A stretch of 64,000 bases of DNA from Paraburkholderia bannensis (GCF_014200455.1 NZ_JACHBW010000020.1:62001-126000), one strand, 5' to 3'. Shown: positions 16,996-25,913, counted from the first letter of the stretch. Notes: generated from the sequence alone by a model not told the origin. Program-made: numbers and translations.

Positions 16996-17667
16996 TCAGG
17001 GCTTGTTTTCAAGGCCCGCGAGATGATCGAGCATCTGGCGGCCTATCGTGTCCTCGCCGCGCGCGACGAGCGCTTCGCCCGCGCCGCGAATGTCGCGCGC
17101 TTCCTTGTTCTGTCCCAACTTGCGCTTGCCCACGAGGCGCGTGATCTCGATCTCCAGCCCGACGATGGCTTTGAGCATGGTGTCGAGATAGTCCGGCGGC
17201 GCATCGCCCATTTTCCACGGCTTCGGCTCATCCGCTTCGTGCGTGCGCGTGAGGCGCGCGACCACGCCGCGCACGAATTTATCGTCGTCGCGAATGCGGA
17301 TATGGCCATGCGCATGCACTACCACGTAGTTCCACGTGGGCACCTGGCGGTGCGTCTCATGCTTGCCGGGATACCAGGTGGGTGAAATGTAGGCGTCGCC
17401 GGCGCGGAAAATAGCGAGCACTTCGTCGCCATCCTTGACGTCCTGCCAGAGCGGATTGGCGCGCGCGACGTGCGCGTGCAGCGTGCCCAAGGCGCCCGGC
17501 ATGCCCGGCACACCCGGCGCACCGTCATTCGCAAGGAGTTCGAAGGGAAGGTGATTGGCGTCCAGCCCGCTCGCGCCATGCGTGACCAGCGTGCCGAACG
17601 GATGCTGCGTAATCAGCGCGTGCAGGACTTCGGGGCGGGATTCGTCGAAATGGGCGGGGACGTACAT
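16996..17667 (-). CDS. PaiB-like FMN-binding negative transcriptional regulator
   Basis: A 223-residue split-barrel FMN-binding protein. It opens MYVPAHFDE and contains FGTLVTHG, DANHLPFEL, HVARANPLW, YISPTWYPGKHETHRQVPTWNYVVVHAHG and, near the end, LGQNKEARDIRG, which is the usual family order. The name comes from Bacillus PaiB, where the protein lowers sporulation and protease gene expression; in Proteobacteria its role is poorly known and may be enzymatic. It is convergent to sbcC and not in an operon. Confidence 0.88.
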   Translation of the reverse strand: MYVPAHFDESRPEVLHALITQHPFGTLVTHGASGLDANHLPFELLANDGAPGVPGMPGALGTLHAHVARANPLWQDVKDGDEVLAIFRAGDAYISPTWYPGKHETHRQVPTWNYVVVHAHGHIRIRDDDKFVRGVVARLTRTHEADEPKPWKMGDAPPDYLDTMLKAIVGLEIEITRLVGKRKLGQNKEARDIRGAGEALVARGEDTIGRQMLDHLAGLENKP

Positions 17668-17779
17668 GGCGGCTCCACGATGCGGTGCGCGGGTGAGGAA
17701 GCCATGATTGTCGCGCTAAAGCGCATCCGCTTGTAGAGCCAGCGCCGCGCCCGAATGGGGAACCAGACGAGGCGACGCC

Positions 17780-18547
17780 TTAACCCGCCAGTTCGACCTC
17801 GACGCGCTGCAATGCGCGGAACGGCTCCAGCGCCTCCTTGCTCGCGCTCGCCGACGTAATCAGCCGCCAGTCGCGTTCCAGCGGCGTCCAGTGCTGCTGG
17901 CGCGCGCGGCCGAGCTTGTCCGAATCCGCCAGCACGATCACCTGCGCCGCGCGCCGGATCATGCAGTCCTTGAGCGACGCCTGCTGCGCGCTCGCCTCGC
18001 ACAGGCCGAATTCCGCCACCACGCCGTCCGCGCCCAGGAATGCGGTGTCCACGCTCACGCGCGAGAGCAGCAGTTCGGCAAGCGGCCCGAGCGTGCTCAT
18101 GCTGGAACTGCGCAGATCGCCGCCCAGCAGCGTGACTTCGATGCCCGGCGCGTTGGCGAGCGTGGTCACGGCCAGCAGATTGTTGGTGACGACATGGAGA
18201 TCGCTGCGCGTGAGCAGGTGGCGCGCGAGCGCCGCGCAGGTGGTGCCGCCATCGAGCATGACGGTGTCGCCGTCGCGCACATGAGCCGCCGCCGCCAGCG
18301 CGATCAGTTCCTTCTGTTCGCGCTGCGCGGCCTTGCGCTCTTCGAGCGAGGCTTCCGGCTCGTGCACGCCGACCAGCGCGGTCGCGCCGCCGTAAGTGCG
18401 CACGAGGCGGCGCTGCTTGTGCAGCACGGCCAGATCGCGGCGGATGGTGGCTTCCGACACGCCTAGCGCCTCCGTCAACTGTTCGACGTTGGCCTCGCGC
18501 GTCTGCACGAGTTCGAGGATGGCGCGGTGACGGTCGGACGCTTTCAT
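17780..18547 (-). CDS. DeoR-family regulator of the acid-sugar operon
   Basis: A 255-residue DeoR repressor: an N-terminal helix-turn-helix (RHRAILELVQTREANVEQLTEALGVSEATIRRDLAVL) and a sugar-phosphate-binding domain (GDTVMLDGGTTCAALARHL, VVTNNLLAV, LLGGDLRSSSMSTLGPLAE, FLGADGV, DSDKLGR). It is the last gene of the operon with permease, kinase and PdxA2 genes, and the repeated sites at 22140-22240 are its probable targets. A phosphorylated pathway intermediate is the likely inducer, as is usual for the family. Confidence 0.9.
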   Translation of the reverse strand: MKASDRHRAILELVQTREANVEQLTEALGVSEATIRRDLAVLHKQRRLVRTYGGATALVGVHEPEASLEERKAAQREQKELIALAAAAHVRDGDTVMLDGGTTCAALARHLLTRSDLHVVTNNLLAVTTLANAPGIEVTLLGGDLRSSSMSTLGPLAELLLSRVSVDTAFLGADGVVAEFGLCEASAQQASLKDCMIRRAAQVIVLADSDKLGRARQQHWTPLERDWRLITSASASKEALEPFRALQRVEVELAG

Positions 18548-18629
18548 TACTTTAGGTCGAGCAGAAAATGGGGCTGAGCGGAACCGGCGATCTTACACGA
18601 TGACACGCCCGGTCCTGCGCCATCCTCTT

Positions 18630-19628
18630 TTAGCGGCGGGTGGCCAGTTCCGCGCCCTGGCGCAGCGCTTCGAGCATGCTGCCTTCGTCCACCACGCCCT
18701 TACCCGCGATATCGAACGCCGTGCCGTGATCGACCGAGGTGCGGATCACTTCGAGACCCACGGTCACGTTCACGCCCGCTTCAAGGCCCAGCACCTTCAC
18801 GGGGCCGTGGCCCTGGTCGTGATACATCGCCACTACGAGGTCGAAGTCGCCACGGCCCGCGCGGAAGAACAAGGTGTCGGCGGGCAGCGGGCCGGTCACG
18901 TCGAGGCCGCGCTCCTGCAGCAGCTTGACCGCCGGAATGATCTTCTCTTCCTCTTCGCCATAGCCGAACAGGCCGTTCTCGCCCGCATGCGGATTGATGC
19001 CGCACACGCCGATGCGCGGCTTCGCAATCCCCGCCTTCACCAGCGTGGCGTTGCCGCGCTCGATCGTGCGCTGCACGAGGCCCGGCTCGATCTTGCGGAT
19101 CGCGTCGATGATGCCGATGTGCGTCGTCACGTGGATCACGCGCAGTTGCGGCGCGACCAGCATCATCGAGACTTCGTCCACGCCCGTGAGGTGCGCGAGC
19201 ATTTCCGTGTGGCCCGGGTACTTGTGGCCGCCCGCGTGCAGCGCTTCCTTGTTGAGCGGCGCCGTGCAGATGGCGTCGATCTGCTTGCCCTGCGCGAGTT
19301 CGACCGCGCGCGCGATGTACTGATAGGCCGCGTCGCCCGCGAGCGCCGACAGTTGGCCAAAGGGCAGATCGTCGGGGATCAGGTTCAGGTCGATCACGTC
19401 GAGGGTGCCCTGCTCGTAGCGCGCTTCGGACGGATCGTTCACGCGGCGCACCGCAAGCTGCAGCCCGCAGATGGCGATGGCGCGTTCCAGCCGCCGCGCA
19501 TCGCCGATCACCACGGGGCGGCATTGCGCGTAGACGCTGGCATGCGTCAGACTCTTCGCGACCACCTCGGGGCCGACGCCGGCGGCGTCGCCCATCGTGA
19601 TGCCGATGACGGGGATATAGGTGCTCAT
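18630..19628 (-). CDS. pdxA2: PdxA2-type 4-phospho-acid dehydrogenase (4-hydroxythreonine-4-phosphate dehydrogenase family)
   Basis: A 332-residue PdxA-family enzyme. Markers are IGITMGDAAGVGPEV at the N-terminus, the metal-binding His in GCINPHAGENGLFG-like CGINPHAGENG, TAPLNKEALHAGGHKYPGHTEML, and MYHDQGHGPVKVLG. Next to a DUF1537 kinase it most likely oxidises and decarboxylates a 4-phospho-threonate or -erythronate to dihydroxyacetone phosphate, as established for PdxA2 enzymes, rather than serving vitamin B6 synthesis. It is 77 nt downstream of the kinase gene on the same strand. Confidence 0.9.
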   Translation of the reverse strand: MSTYIPVIGITMGDAAGVGPEVVAKSLTHASVYAQCRPVVIGDARRLERAIAICGLQLAVRRVNDPSEARYEQGTLDVIDLNLIPDDLPFGQLSALAGDAAYQYIARAVELAQGKQIDAICTAPLNKEALHAGGHKYPGHTEMLAHLTGVDEVSMMLVAPQLRVIHVTTHIGIIDAIRKIEPGLVQRTIERGNATLVKAGIAKPRIGVCGINPHAGENGLFGYGEEEEKIIPAVKLLQERGLDVTGPLPADTLFFRAGRGDFDLVVAMYHDQGHGPVKVLGLEAGVNVTVGLEVIRTSVDHGTAFDIAGKGVVDEGSMLEALRQGAELATRR

Positions 19629-19705
19629 AGATTCCTCAAAAGTGCTGAACTGGCGTCGGCGCGCGCCTTGATCCCGAGTTGCGAGACCTCGCGCGCCGGA
19701 CGCGC

Positions 19706-21031
19706 TTATTTCGGGTTGTGTTCCGCGCGGCGATCCGGGCCACGACTTTCATCGACGTTGCGCAGGCGCCGCCACGCGGCATGGAGCGCGTCGTCGGTGC
19801 CGAACGCGCCCGCCTTGGTGACGACGGCGGGCCAATGCGGCGTGTCATGCGAATGCTTTTGTGCATGCGGACGCGCCACGGCCACGCCCGCCTCGATTTC
19901 GGCGATCAGGCGCAGGCTGCGAATGCCTGCCGCGTCGAGCATCGCACGCGCGGTTTCGCCGCCCGTCGCGATCAGGCCGCCGAGCCGCGCGAAATGCGGC
20001 GCAACCAGCGCGGCCAGCATCGCCGAAAGTTGCGCCCCTTCGGCGGGATCGAACGCGTCGTCGCGGCCGATCCGCAGCAGCAGATCGGCAGGTTGTTGCT
20101 GGGTGCCGAGCAGCGCGCCGATTTGTGCGCTCCATTGCGTCCATTGCGCGTGAGCCTGACCGGCGCGCAGCACTTCGGGCGGCACGACGAGTTCGGCCAG
20201 TCCCACGCGCTGGCGCAGCACGGCGCATTGACGCTCGCCCACCGCGGAAAGGCTGCCCACCAGCACGAGAACCGGGCCAGGCGCGCTCGCGCCTCGGTCA
20301 TCGGTTTCAGCCGCGGCAATTACATCGGCGCGCGGCGCATCGAGCGTCGCGAGTTCGCGCGCGAGCCCGCCCGAACCGACCCAGAAGAAAGCGCTGTTGA
20401 GTTCGAGCGTCGCTCGGGCCAGCGCGCGCAGATCTTCGCTGCACACTGCATCGACGATCAGCGCCTGCGCGCCTTCCGGGCCTTCCGCCTCGATCAGCGC
20501 GACACGGCGCGCGAGCGAACGCGGTTCGTTGTGCAGCAGCGCCGCGTTGAAGCGCTCGCTCTTGAGGCCCGCACCCGCCAGCATCACGGCCATATCGGCG
20601 TTGCGGCCCGCGTGTTCGAGTTGCCAGGTGTCGGTGCGTTCGAGCGGCACGCCATGCACGAGCAGCGCGCCTTCGCGCACCGTGCGGCCGGTAGCCGGAA
20701 ACGCGGGCGCGACGATCGCCAATCCGGCGCGCGCCTGCAAGGCCGACACTTCGGCGGCCCAGTTGCCGCGCAGCGTCGAATCGATCTTCTTGTAGAGACG
20801 GCGTGCGCGACCGAGCGCGGCGTACGCCTGCGCAGTGCGCCCGGCGGCGTCGGCGGGCGTGAGGCGGCGCGTGTCGGTGTCGGCGGCGATCACGTCGGCG
20901 TCGTGTGGCGTCGCATCCGCCTGCGCACCCGACGCGTCGAGCGTCACCACCGTGCGATGGCCCGCGTTCGCGAAGCCGATCGCGCAATCGGCAGCGCCCG
21001 AAAGATCGTCGGCGATGATCAGCAGCTTCAT
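19706..21031 (-). CDS. Four-carbon acid sugar kinase (DUF1537 family)
   Basis: A 441-residue kinase. The ATG at 21031 (MKLLIIADDLSGAADCAIGF) overlaps the permease stop as ATGA and places the family's ADDLSGA motif at the start, so longer upstream readings were rejected. Other features are KKIDSTLRGNWAAEV, VAPAFPATGRTVREG, SLSAVGERQ, and the C-terminal nucleotide-binding GLIATGGETARAML. The family phosphorylates D-threonate, D-erythronate or L-threonate at O4. With PdxA2 and no OtnC/OtnI genes, the D-threonate (DtnK) or D-erythronate (DenK) branch is favoured; sequence alone does not decide between them. Confidence 0.9.
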   Translation of the reverse strand: MKLLIIADDLSGAADCAIGFANAGHRTVVTLDASGAQADATPHDADVIAADTDTRRLTPADAAGRTAQAYAALGRARRLYKKIDSTLRGNWAAEVSALQARAGLAIVAPAFPATGRTVREGALLVHGVPLERTDTWQLEHAGRNADMAVMLAGAGLKSERFNAALLHNEPRSLARRVALIEAEGPEGAQALIVDAVCSEDLRALARATLELNSAFFWVGSGGLARELATLDAPRADVIAAAETDDRGASAPGPVLVLVGSLSAVGERQCAVLRQRVGLAELVVPPEVLRAGQAHAQWTQWSAQIGALLGTQQQPADLLLRIGRDDAFDPAEGAQLSAMLAALVAPHFARLGGLIATGGETARAMLDAAGIRSLRLIAEIEAGVAVARPHAQKHSHDTPHWPAVVTKAGAFGTDDALHAAWRRLRNVDESRGPDRRAEHNPK

Positions 21032-22074
21032 GGGGCGAGCCTCTTGCCTTCGCAGGATTGCGCGGTGCGCTGCGTGCTTTGCGTACTTTGCGCGTCGCGG
21101 TTCGCATCGCGTTTTGCGTCGCGTGCCTGCGCCCGCTTCGCCACCCACGCCGTGAGCACCGGCGAAGCAATCGCCGTCACCACCACGCAGGCCGCCAACA
21201 GCAGCGTCGCACTCTGCGCCGCGTGTTCGTAGACCGGATTGGCCGCAGCGACCAGCGCCGGCACAGCCGCCGCATTTCCGGCGGTGTTGGCTGCCGCCAC
21301 ACCGGCAACGCCCGTGCCGCCCGTCACGCGATCGGCGAAATAAAGCGGAATGCCCGTGACGATCACCACCGCGATACCCAGACCGATCCCCAGCAAACCC
21401 GCCTGCCAGACCTTGTGCAGATCGAGGCCCGCGCCCAGCGCCAGTGCGAAAAACGGAATCATCACCGGCACCGCGCGCGCGAGAAAGGCGCGCATCTCGC
21501 GGTCCAGATTACCCAGCAGCATGCCCGCGCACAGCGGCAGGATGCTGCCCACCAGCGTCTGCCACGGAAACGCCGAAAGCCCCGCCACGCCCATCGTCAC
21601 CATGGTGAGGAACGGGCCCGACTCCAGCGACATGATGGTGTACGCGCCCACATCCTCCGAGCGACCGTACTGGCCCATCAGCGCCATATAGAGGCCGCCG
21701 TTGGTGTCGTTCATGGCGGCGACCACGGCCAGCGTGGAAAGGCCCGCGAACAAGCCGGAAGCGATCGGCTGCTCGCCGATCAGATGGCCCATCAGAATCC
21801 CCACCACGATGGCCGCGCCCACCTTGGTCGCGAACAGCGCGCCGCCTTTCTTGAGCAGATACGGCGTCGCCTTCACGTCGATGCTCGCGCCCATGCAGAC
21901 GTAGAACACCGCGAGGATCGGCAACGCGCCGGTAAAGAGTGCGTTCGTGAACGAGCCGAAGAACTTCGGCAGGCCGGGCAGGAAGGTCGCGATCAGCGAA
22001 CCGGCCAGCAGCGGCACGATCATCATGCCGCCGGGAACGCGCTCGATCGCGCGCTTGATGGGAATCTGAGCCAT
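21028..22074 (-). CDS. 2-keto-3-deoxygluconate permease family transporter
   Basis: A 348-residue inner-membrane protein of the KdgT family: it opens MAQIPIKRAIERVPGGMMIVPLLAG and has about ten hydrophobic segments, with NDTNGGLYMALMGQYG, ESGPFLTMVTMG, and GNAAAVPALVAAANP as family landmarks. It is the first gene of the acid-sugar operon, so its cargo here is probably the four-carbon acid that the DUF1537 kinase uses. Translational coupling to the kinase is suggested by the 4-nt overlap. The C-terminal 25 residues are polar and Gln/Arg/Asp-rich, with repeated AKRDANRDAQST-like units. Confidence 0.9.
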   Translation of the reverse strand: MAQIPIKRAIERVPGGMMIVPLLAGSLIATFLPGLPKFFGSFTNALFTGALPILAVFYVCMGASIDVKATPYLLKKGGALFATKVGAAIVVGILMGHLIGEQPIASGLFAGLSTLAVVAAMNDTNGGLYMALMGQYGRSEDVGAYTIMSLESGPFLTMVTMGVAGLSAFPWQTLVGSILPLCAGMLLGNLDREMRAFLARAVPVMIPFFALALGAGLDLHKVWQAGLLGIGLGIAVVIVTGIPLYFADRVTGGTGVAGVAAANTAGNAAAVPALVAAANPVYEHAAQSATLLLAACVVVTAIASPVLTAWVAKRAQARDAKRDANRDAQSTQSTQRTAQSCEGKRLAP

Positions 22075-22139
22075 GGGAGTCTCCTCAATGATGATCCGAC
22101 CGGCGCACGCCGTGAACCGGTGTGACCGCTCTGGGGTTT

Positions 22140-22240
22140 TTGATCGGTTTGCTCACTAACTTGATTGAAACGATCATGGCGAAGTGTAAACGCGCAGTGG
22201 GAATTGCGCAATTCGCTCATCGGATTGATTGAACCGATCA
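22140..22240 (-). promoter_or_regulatory. Repeated operators of the acid-sugar operon
   Basis: TTGATTGAAACGATCA (22161-22176) and TTGATTGAACCGATCA (22225-22240) differ at one base and lie 64 bp apart, about six helical turns. A third, inverted partial copy, TTGATCGGTTT, is at 22140-22150. Each copy has TGAT/ATCA inverted ends. They sit just upstream of the permease gene. DeoR repressors often bind repeated elements and loop DNA. The remainder of the gap up to 22356 shows no gene. Confidence 0.65.
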
Positions 22241-22356
22241 AAATTGGGACGATTCGCTGAGCGAGTGGACGCGACGGCGCACGCCTGCGAAGGCTCGAAC
22301 CGTCGAAGCCGATATGATTAGTCAGACGAAATCAGGCTCGCGGCGCTGCCGCGGCG

Positions 22357-23940
22357 TTGCTTGCGCTGGCGCTGCTTGTCCTGGCGCTGCCCGTACCCAT
22401 CCCGCAGGCCACGATGAACCCCGCCAATCACGACCGAGACCACACACCCAGACCCACCAACCATCCCGGCTATGTGATCCGCGGCAACGCCGTGGTGTGT
22501 CTGTGGCGCAATCTGCCGCTCTGGACCAAAGAGGACACGCCGCTGCCCATCGAACGTCCACAGGATTTCCGCTGCATCCGGGGTCGCTGGTTCACCGACG
22601 GCGTGCATGTGATCGTGCAGGCGCAACAGGGTGCGGCCATCGCGCGCGAGTATTACTACCGCATCGAGGACGCCGATATCGCCACTTTCGCGGTCCTCAA
22701 CGAGCGTTATGCGCGCGACGCGCACCAGGCGTATTTCATCACCAACCGCACGATCCGCACGCGCAGCCCGCACGCGTTCCGCCCGCTCGACTTCGAGCGC
22801 TGGTACGAACGCGACGATGGCACGCTGTTCACGCAGTTGCGCCCGCACGAGTACTACGCCGTCGATCAGGAATCGCTCTACATGAACGGTCGGCGCATCG
22901 CCGGCTCGGCTGGCGCAAGCGCAGCCGGCTTCGAAGGCGGCTATGCCGTCGATGCGCGGCGCGTCTATTACTACGGCAAGCCCACGGAAATCGACCGCGA
23001 GAGCTTTGTGAGCGGACCGCTCGATGGCAGGCTGCGCTTCACGGACCGGGTCGGGCCGATCAACCACGGCAAACGCATGACCGCGCTCGAACATCGCCAG
23101 ATCGAGGAATGGAATGCGTTTTTCATGACGCGCCCGCATCTTCAGGACTACTGGTGGCATCGCCTGCGCAAACGCACGGATGCTCCGGCGGTGATCTATG
23201 ACGGCCTGCGCCTGGCCGGCCTCGACCCGGCGAGCTTCGCCACCCACACCTTCCGCTACGGATCCGGCCGGGAGGCGCGCGGCACGGCATGCGGCGACGC
23301 CTTCGGCATCCACTGGCTGCACCGCTACAGCGATCACAACGCCCGCCTCGAACGCATTTCCGGTCAGCCGATCACCGCGCTACGCGAACTGGGCACGCAC
23401 TATTTCACCGATGGCGCGACGGTGTTCTACTCGCCCAATCACTATCAGACGCCGACGCCGCTGCGCCGCGTTTCGCCCGACACGTTTGGCGTGCTCGACG
23501 AGGGTTGGGCATGCGACGGCAGCCGCGCTTTCTATCTGGGCGTGGAGAAGAAAGGCGTGCATGCGGCGCGACTGTACGTTCACGGCAGCTACGCGTGGGA
23601 TGGAGCGCGGGTGTTCTATCACGGCACGCCGCTCGTCGTCGACGTGCCGCACGACCAACTGACGGTTCCTCGCGCGGGATTCCTGCGCGCCGGCGACAAG
23701 CTGTTCGCAGGGCGCCGCCCGATTTCGGCGCGGCGCGTGGATCTGCCGTCGCTCGAATTCATGGGCGACGACTACGCGCGCGATGCGCGCAAGGTCTACC
23801 TGATCGACTTCCCGAGGCTGATCGAGATTGCCGGCGCCGATCCGGCCACGTTCCGCGTCACCGGACCGGGCGAGGCCCGCGACGCGAATCGACGTTACGA
23901 CGCAAACGCGCTGCGCGGCGCCGTCGATCCGCACACCTGA
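22357..23940 (+). CDS. DKNYY-repeat family protein
   Basis: A protein of up to 527 residues with repeated DKNYY-type units spaced through it: YARDAHQAYFI, YAVDARRVYYYGK, YFTDGATVFYS, WACDGSRAFYLG, YAWDGARVFYHG and YARDARKVYLI. Such units occur in exported or cell-surface proteins of unknown function. The start is uncertain: TTG at 22357 begins a hydrophobic stretch (LALALLVLALPVPIPQA) that looks like the core of a signal peptide, but has no ribosome-binding site, while an ATG at 22414 would lose it. An ATG at 22314 in a different frame reads a Lys/Arg-rich n-region directly before that stretch, suggesting a frameshift near 22350. The 3' end overlaps the convergent gene by 46 nt. Confidence 0.8.
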   Translation: MLALALLVLALPVPIPQATMNPANHDRDHTPRPTNHPGYVIRGNAVVCLWRNLPLWTKEDTPLPIERPQDFRCIRGRWFTDGVHVIVQAQQGAAIAREYYYRIEDADIATFAVLNERYARDAHQAYFITNRTIRTRSPHAFRPLDFERWYERDDGTLFTQLRPHEYYAVDQESLYMNGRRIAGSAGASAAGFEGGYAVDARRVYYYGKPTEIDRESFVSGPLDGRLRFTDRVGPINHGKRMTALEHRQIEEWNAFFMTRPHLQDYWWHRLRKRTDAPAVIYDGLRLAGLDPASFATHTFRYGSGREARGTACGDAFGIHWLHRYSDHNARLERISGQPITALRELGTHYFTDGATVFYSPNHYQTPTPLRRVSPDTFGVLDEGWACDGSRAFYLGVEKKGVHAARLYVHGSYAWDGARVFYHGTPLVVDVPHDQLTVPRAGFLRAGDKLFAGRRPISARRVDLPSLEFMGDDYARDARKVYLIDFPRLIEIAGADPATFRVTGPGEARDANRRYDANALRGAVDPHT

Positions 23941-24191
23941 CCCGCTCCCTCCAGCAGCTCGAACAGCGAGGCGACGCGGCGGCGCTGCGTGGCGACGAGA
24001 TCGTGAGTCGCCTCCAGCGCGCGCAAGCGTTTCTTCCAGTATTCGCCGTCGATGCCGCGCGGCGCGCGGCCCGCCTGTGCGCGACTCATGTACTGCACCA
24101 TGCGCTCGACGTGGTCGAGTTCGGCGTCCGCCAGCAGGGCCGGCAACAGACCGCCGGACCGTGGAGCATCGGGTTTTGGTATGGCACTCAT
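23895..24191 (-). CDS. Hypothetical 98-residue protein
   Basis: The ATG at 24191 gives MSAIPKPDAPRSGG followed by a charged helical protein (LLADAELDHVERMVQYMSR, YWKKRLRALEATHDLVATQRRRVASLFELLEG). No signal peptide or membrane segment is seen. The regular helical pattern and good codon use make it likely real. Its last 15 codons overlap the 3' end of the DKNYY gene on the other strand. I do not recognise the family; function unknown. Confidence 0.6.
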   Translation of the reverse strand: MSAIPKPDAPRSGGLLPALLADAELDHVERMVQYMSRAQAGRAPRGIDGEYWKKRLRALEATHDLVATQRRRVASLFELLEGAGQVCGSTAPRSAFAS

Positions 24192-24837
24192 TATTTGCTC
24201 GCTTTTTATCTGCCGCAGCGTGCCTGTCCGGATTGTCCGGCGGATCGTGCGGATTAGAAGCACATGCGTGGGCCGTTATTCCCCCGGACCCGTGCCGCAG
24301 CGCAATGATTGATCGGCACGCCTTGCAACGTTTCTCAGCGCCGATGACCGCTCCCTTTCTTCCTGTGACAATAACCGCGTTCACAGGGGGTGCTTGACCA
24401 TGCGTCTCAGTTTGCGAACCGGAAAATATTCGGGGATCTATCGCTCGCGAGAAGTGTTCGGCCAGCCCGAACGCCTGGTTGAGCAAACTGTTTGCGCACG
24501 CAACGACCTGAGCGGATCCAGGCGCAGGTCCCGTGCTTATTTCTTGCTGTTTCTTATTCCGCAATGGACTCATTCCTCAGGCGGAACAAAACCCGGACGA
24601 ACTCGCCTGGCCCTCGCGTATACCCCGAAGACAGGGGCGTTGCGCGCGTTTTCCCTTTTTGAATCAAGGCGTCGCGCGCCTCGTAAATCGATTTGAGGGG
24701 GTTTTGTCGGGTTTTTTTCGGGTTGCCTCACCTGGTGCGCGCTTCTAGAATCAGAACGATCTAAAAACGGCGCTACGCGCGGCGCGCAAGAAAACGCCCA
24801 TATAAAGAGACTCAGGAATGCATCAGGAGGACGACTC
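24192..24837. other. Long intergenic region without a convincing gene
   Basis: About 645 nt. A 100-codon open frame on the plus strand (24394-24696) has poor amino-acid composition and no family resemblance, so it is not called. The region is less GC-rich than its surroundings at 24400-24560 and 24690-24760, and its only clear signal is the promoter at 24723-24751. Confidence 0.5.
24723..24751 (+). promoter_or_regulatory. Sigma-70-like promoter upstream of the acyl-CoA dehydrogenase gene
   Basis: TTGCCT (24723-24728) and TAGAAT (24746-24751) are separated by 17 nt, matching consensus at 4 and 5 of 6 positions. It points toward the small open frame at 24838 and the acyl-CoA dehydrogenase gene. 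Confidence 0.55.
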
Positions 24838-24879
24838 ATGACGACCGCGCAACACGCGCACTATCGAGCGCTCGCATGA
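24838..24879 (+). other. 13-codon open frame with a strong ribosome-binding site
   Basis: AGGAGG lies 7 nt before an ATG that opens MTTAQHAHYRALA and then stops; the stop overlaps an ATG at 24876 (ATGA), which is in frame with the following dehydrogenase gene. It may be a leader peptide, or what is left of the first gene of an operon after a deletion. Confidence 0.4.
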
Positions 24880-24905
24880 CGCCACCTAGGGAGAGACATA
24901 CCAAC

Positions 24906-25913
24906 ATGGACGACATGCTGACGACATCGGCGCAAACCGTACTCGCCGATATTTGCACCCCGCAATTCGTGCGCGGCGTGGAACTGACCCAGGACCGCCG
25001 CGCCGGACGCGAACTCTGGCGGCAGCTCGAAGCGCTCGGCCTGCTCGACGCGCTCGTGCCGCAAAACCAGGGCGGCGCCGATCTGCCGCTCGCGCAGGCC
25101 GCGGGCGTGTTGTTCGCGTTCGGCCAGCACGCGCTGCCGCTGCCCGCCGCGCACACCATGATCGCGCGGCATCTGCTCGCGGCCGCCCACGTGAGCGCGC
25201 CGCGCGGCCCCATCGCTTTGGCGATCGCCGACGCCACGCAGCGGGCGGCCTTCGTGCCCTACGGCCAGGTCGCCGACGCCGTGGTGGTGGAAACGTCCAC
25301 CGGCACCTGGCTCGTGGCGCTCAAATCGGCCTGCGTGGAAAAGCACGGCGACGGCCTCGACGCCACGGTGCGCTTCGACACGCGCACGGCGCAGCCGCTG
25401 CCCGCGCGCGGCATTGCGGAACTGGGCGCCATCGTCACCGCCGCCACCATGGCTGGCGCAATGCAGCGCGTGCTCGACATCAGCACGGCCTATGTGAACG
25501 GGCACGCGCCCGCCAGCCGTACCTGCAGCACCTTCCTCGCGCTGGAGCGCCAGTTGAGCGTGATGGCGGGGCATGTGGCTGCGACGCGTGTGGCCGCCGA
25601 ACAAGGCTGCGCGGCGCATCGCAGCGGCGAGCAACGCATTGCCAGCGCCATCGCCAAGGCGCGCGCAAGCCGGGCGGCTCCGCTGGTGGCCAATGGCGCA
25701 CATGGGCTGATGAGCAAGATGTGCAACGCTGAGAAGGTCGATCTTCAGCTCTTCACGCGACGGTTGCATGCGCAACGTTTGCAGTATGGATCGGAGTCCT
25801 TCTGGGATGAGGTTGTGGTCGGCACGCATACGCGCGATCAGCGCTGCGTGGTGGATAACGACGTGGTGGGGATTTTCGATGCGCTCGACGAGGTGGCGAC
25901 ACTGAGGCTTTGA
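24906..25913 (+). CDS. Acyl-CoA dehydrogenase family protein, divergent or decaying
   Basis: A 335-residue protein. The N-terminal part is a normal acyl-CoA dehydrogenase alpha domain (QTVLADICTPQFVRGVE, LWRQLEALGLLDALVPQNQGGADLPLAQA). The C-terminal domain begins well (ELGAIVTAATMAGAMQRVLDISTAYVN) and resumes at ERQLSVMAGHVAATRVAAE, but the segment between them (GHAPASRTCSTFLAL) lacks the expected R-x-x-FG-x-P-[IL] motif that contacts FAD. Near the C-terminus, where GGxG and the substrate-pocket region are expected, it reads GAHGLMSKMCNAEKVDLQLFTRRL. The final 25 residues have no family likeness. A start at 24876 adds ten residues. Either a specialised member or a gene losing function; the fold assignment is secure. 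Confidence 0.7.
   Translation: MDDMLTTSAQTVLADICTPQFVRGVELTQDRRAGRELWRQLEALGLLDALVPQNQGGADLPLAQAAGVLFAFGQHALPLPAAHTMIARHLLAAAHVSAPRGPIALAIADATQRAAFVPYGQVADAVVVETSTGTWLVALKSACVEKHGDGLDATVRFDTRTAQPLPARGIAELGAIVTAATMAGAMQRVLDISTAYVNGHAPASRTCSTFLALERQLSVMAGHVAATRVAAEQGCAAHRSGEQRIASAIAKARASRAAPLVANGAHGLMSKMCNAEKVDLQLFTRRLHAQRLQYGSESFWDEVVVGTHTRDQRCVVDNDVVGIFDALDEVATLRL

Noticed and set aside
24394..24696. 100-codon plus-strand open frame in the gap before the acyl-CoA dehydrogenase
   Set aside because: Arg/Ser-rich composition, no ribosome-binding site, no family resemblance.
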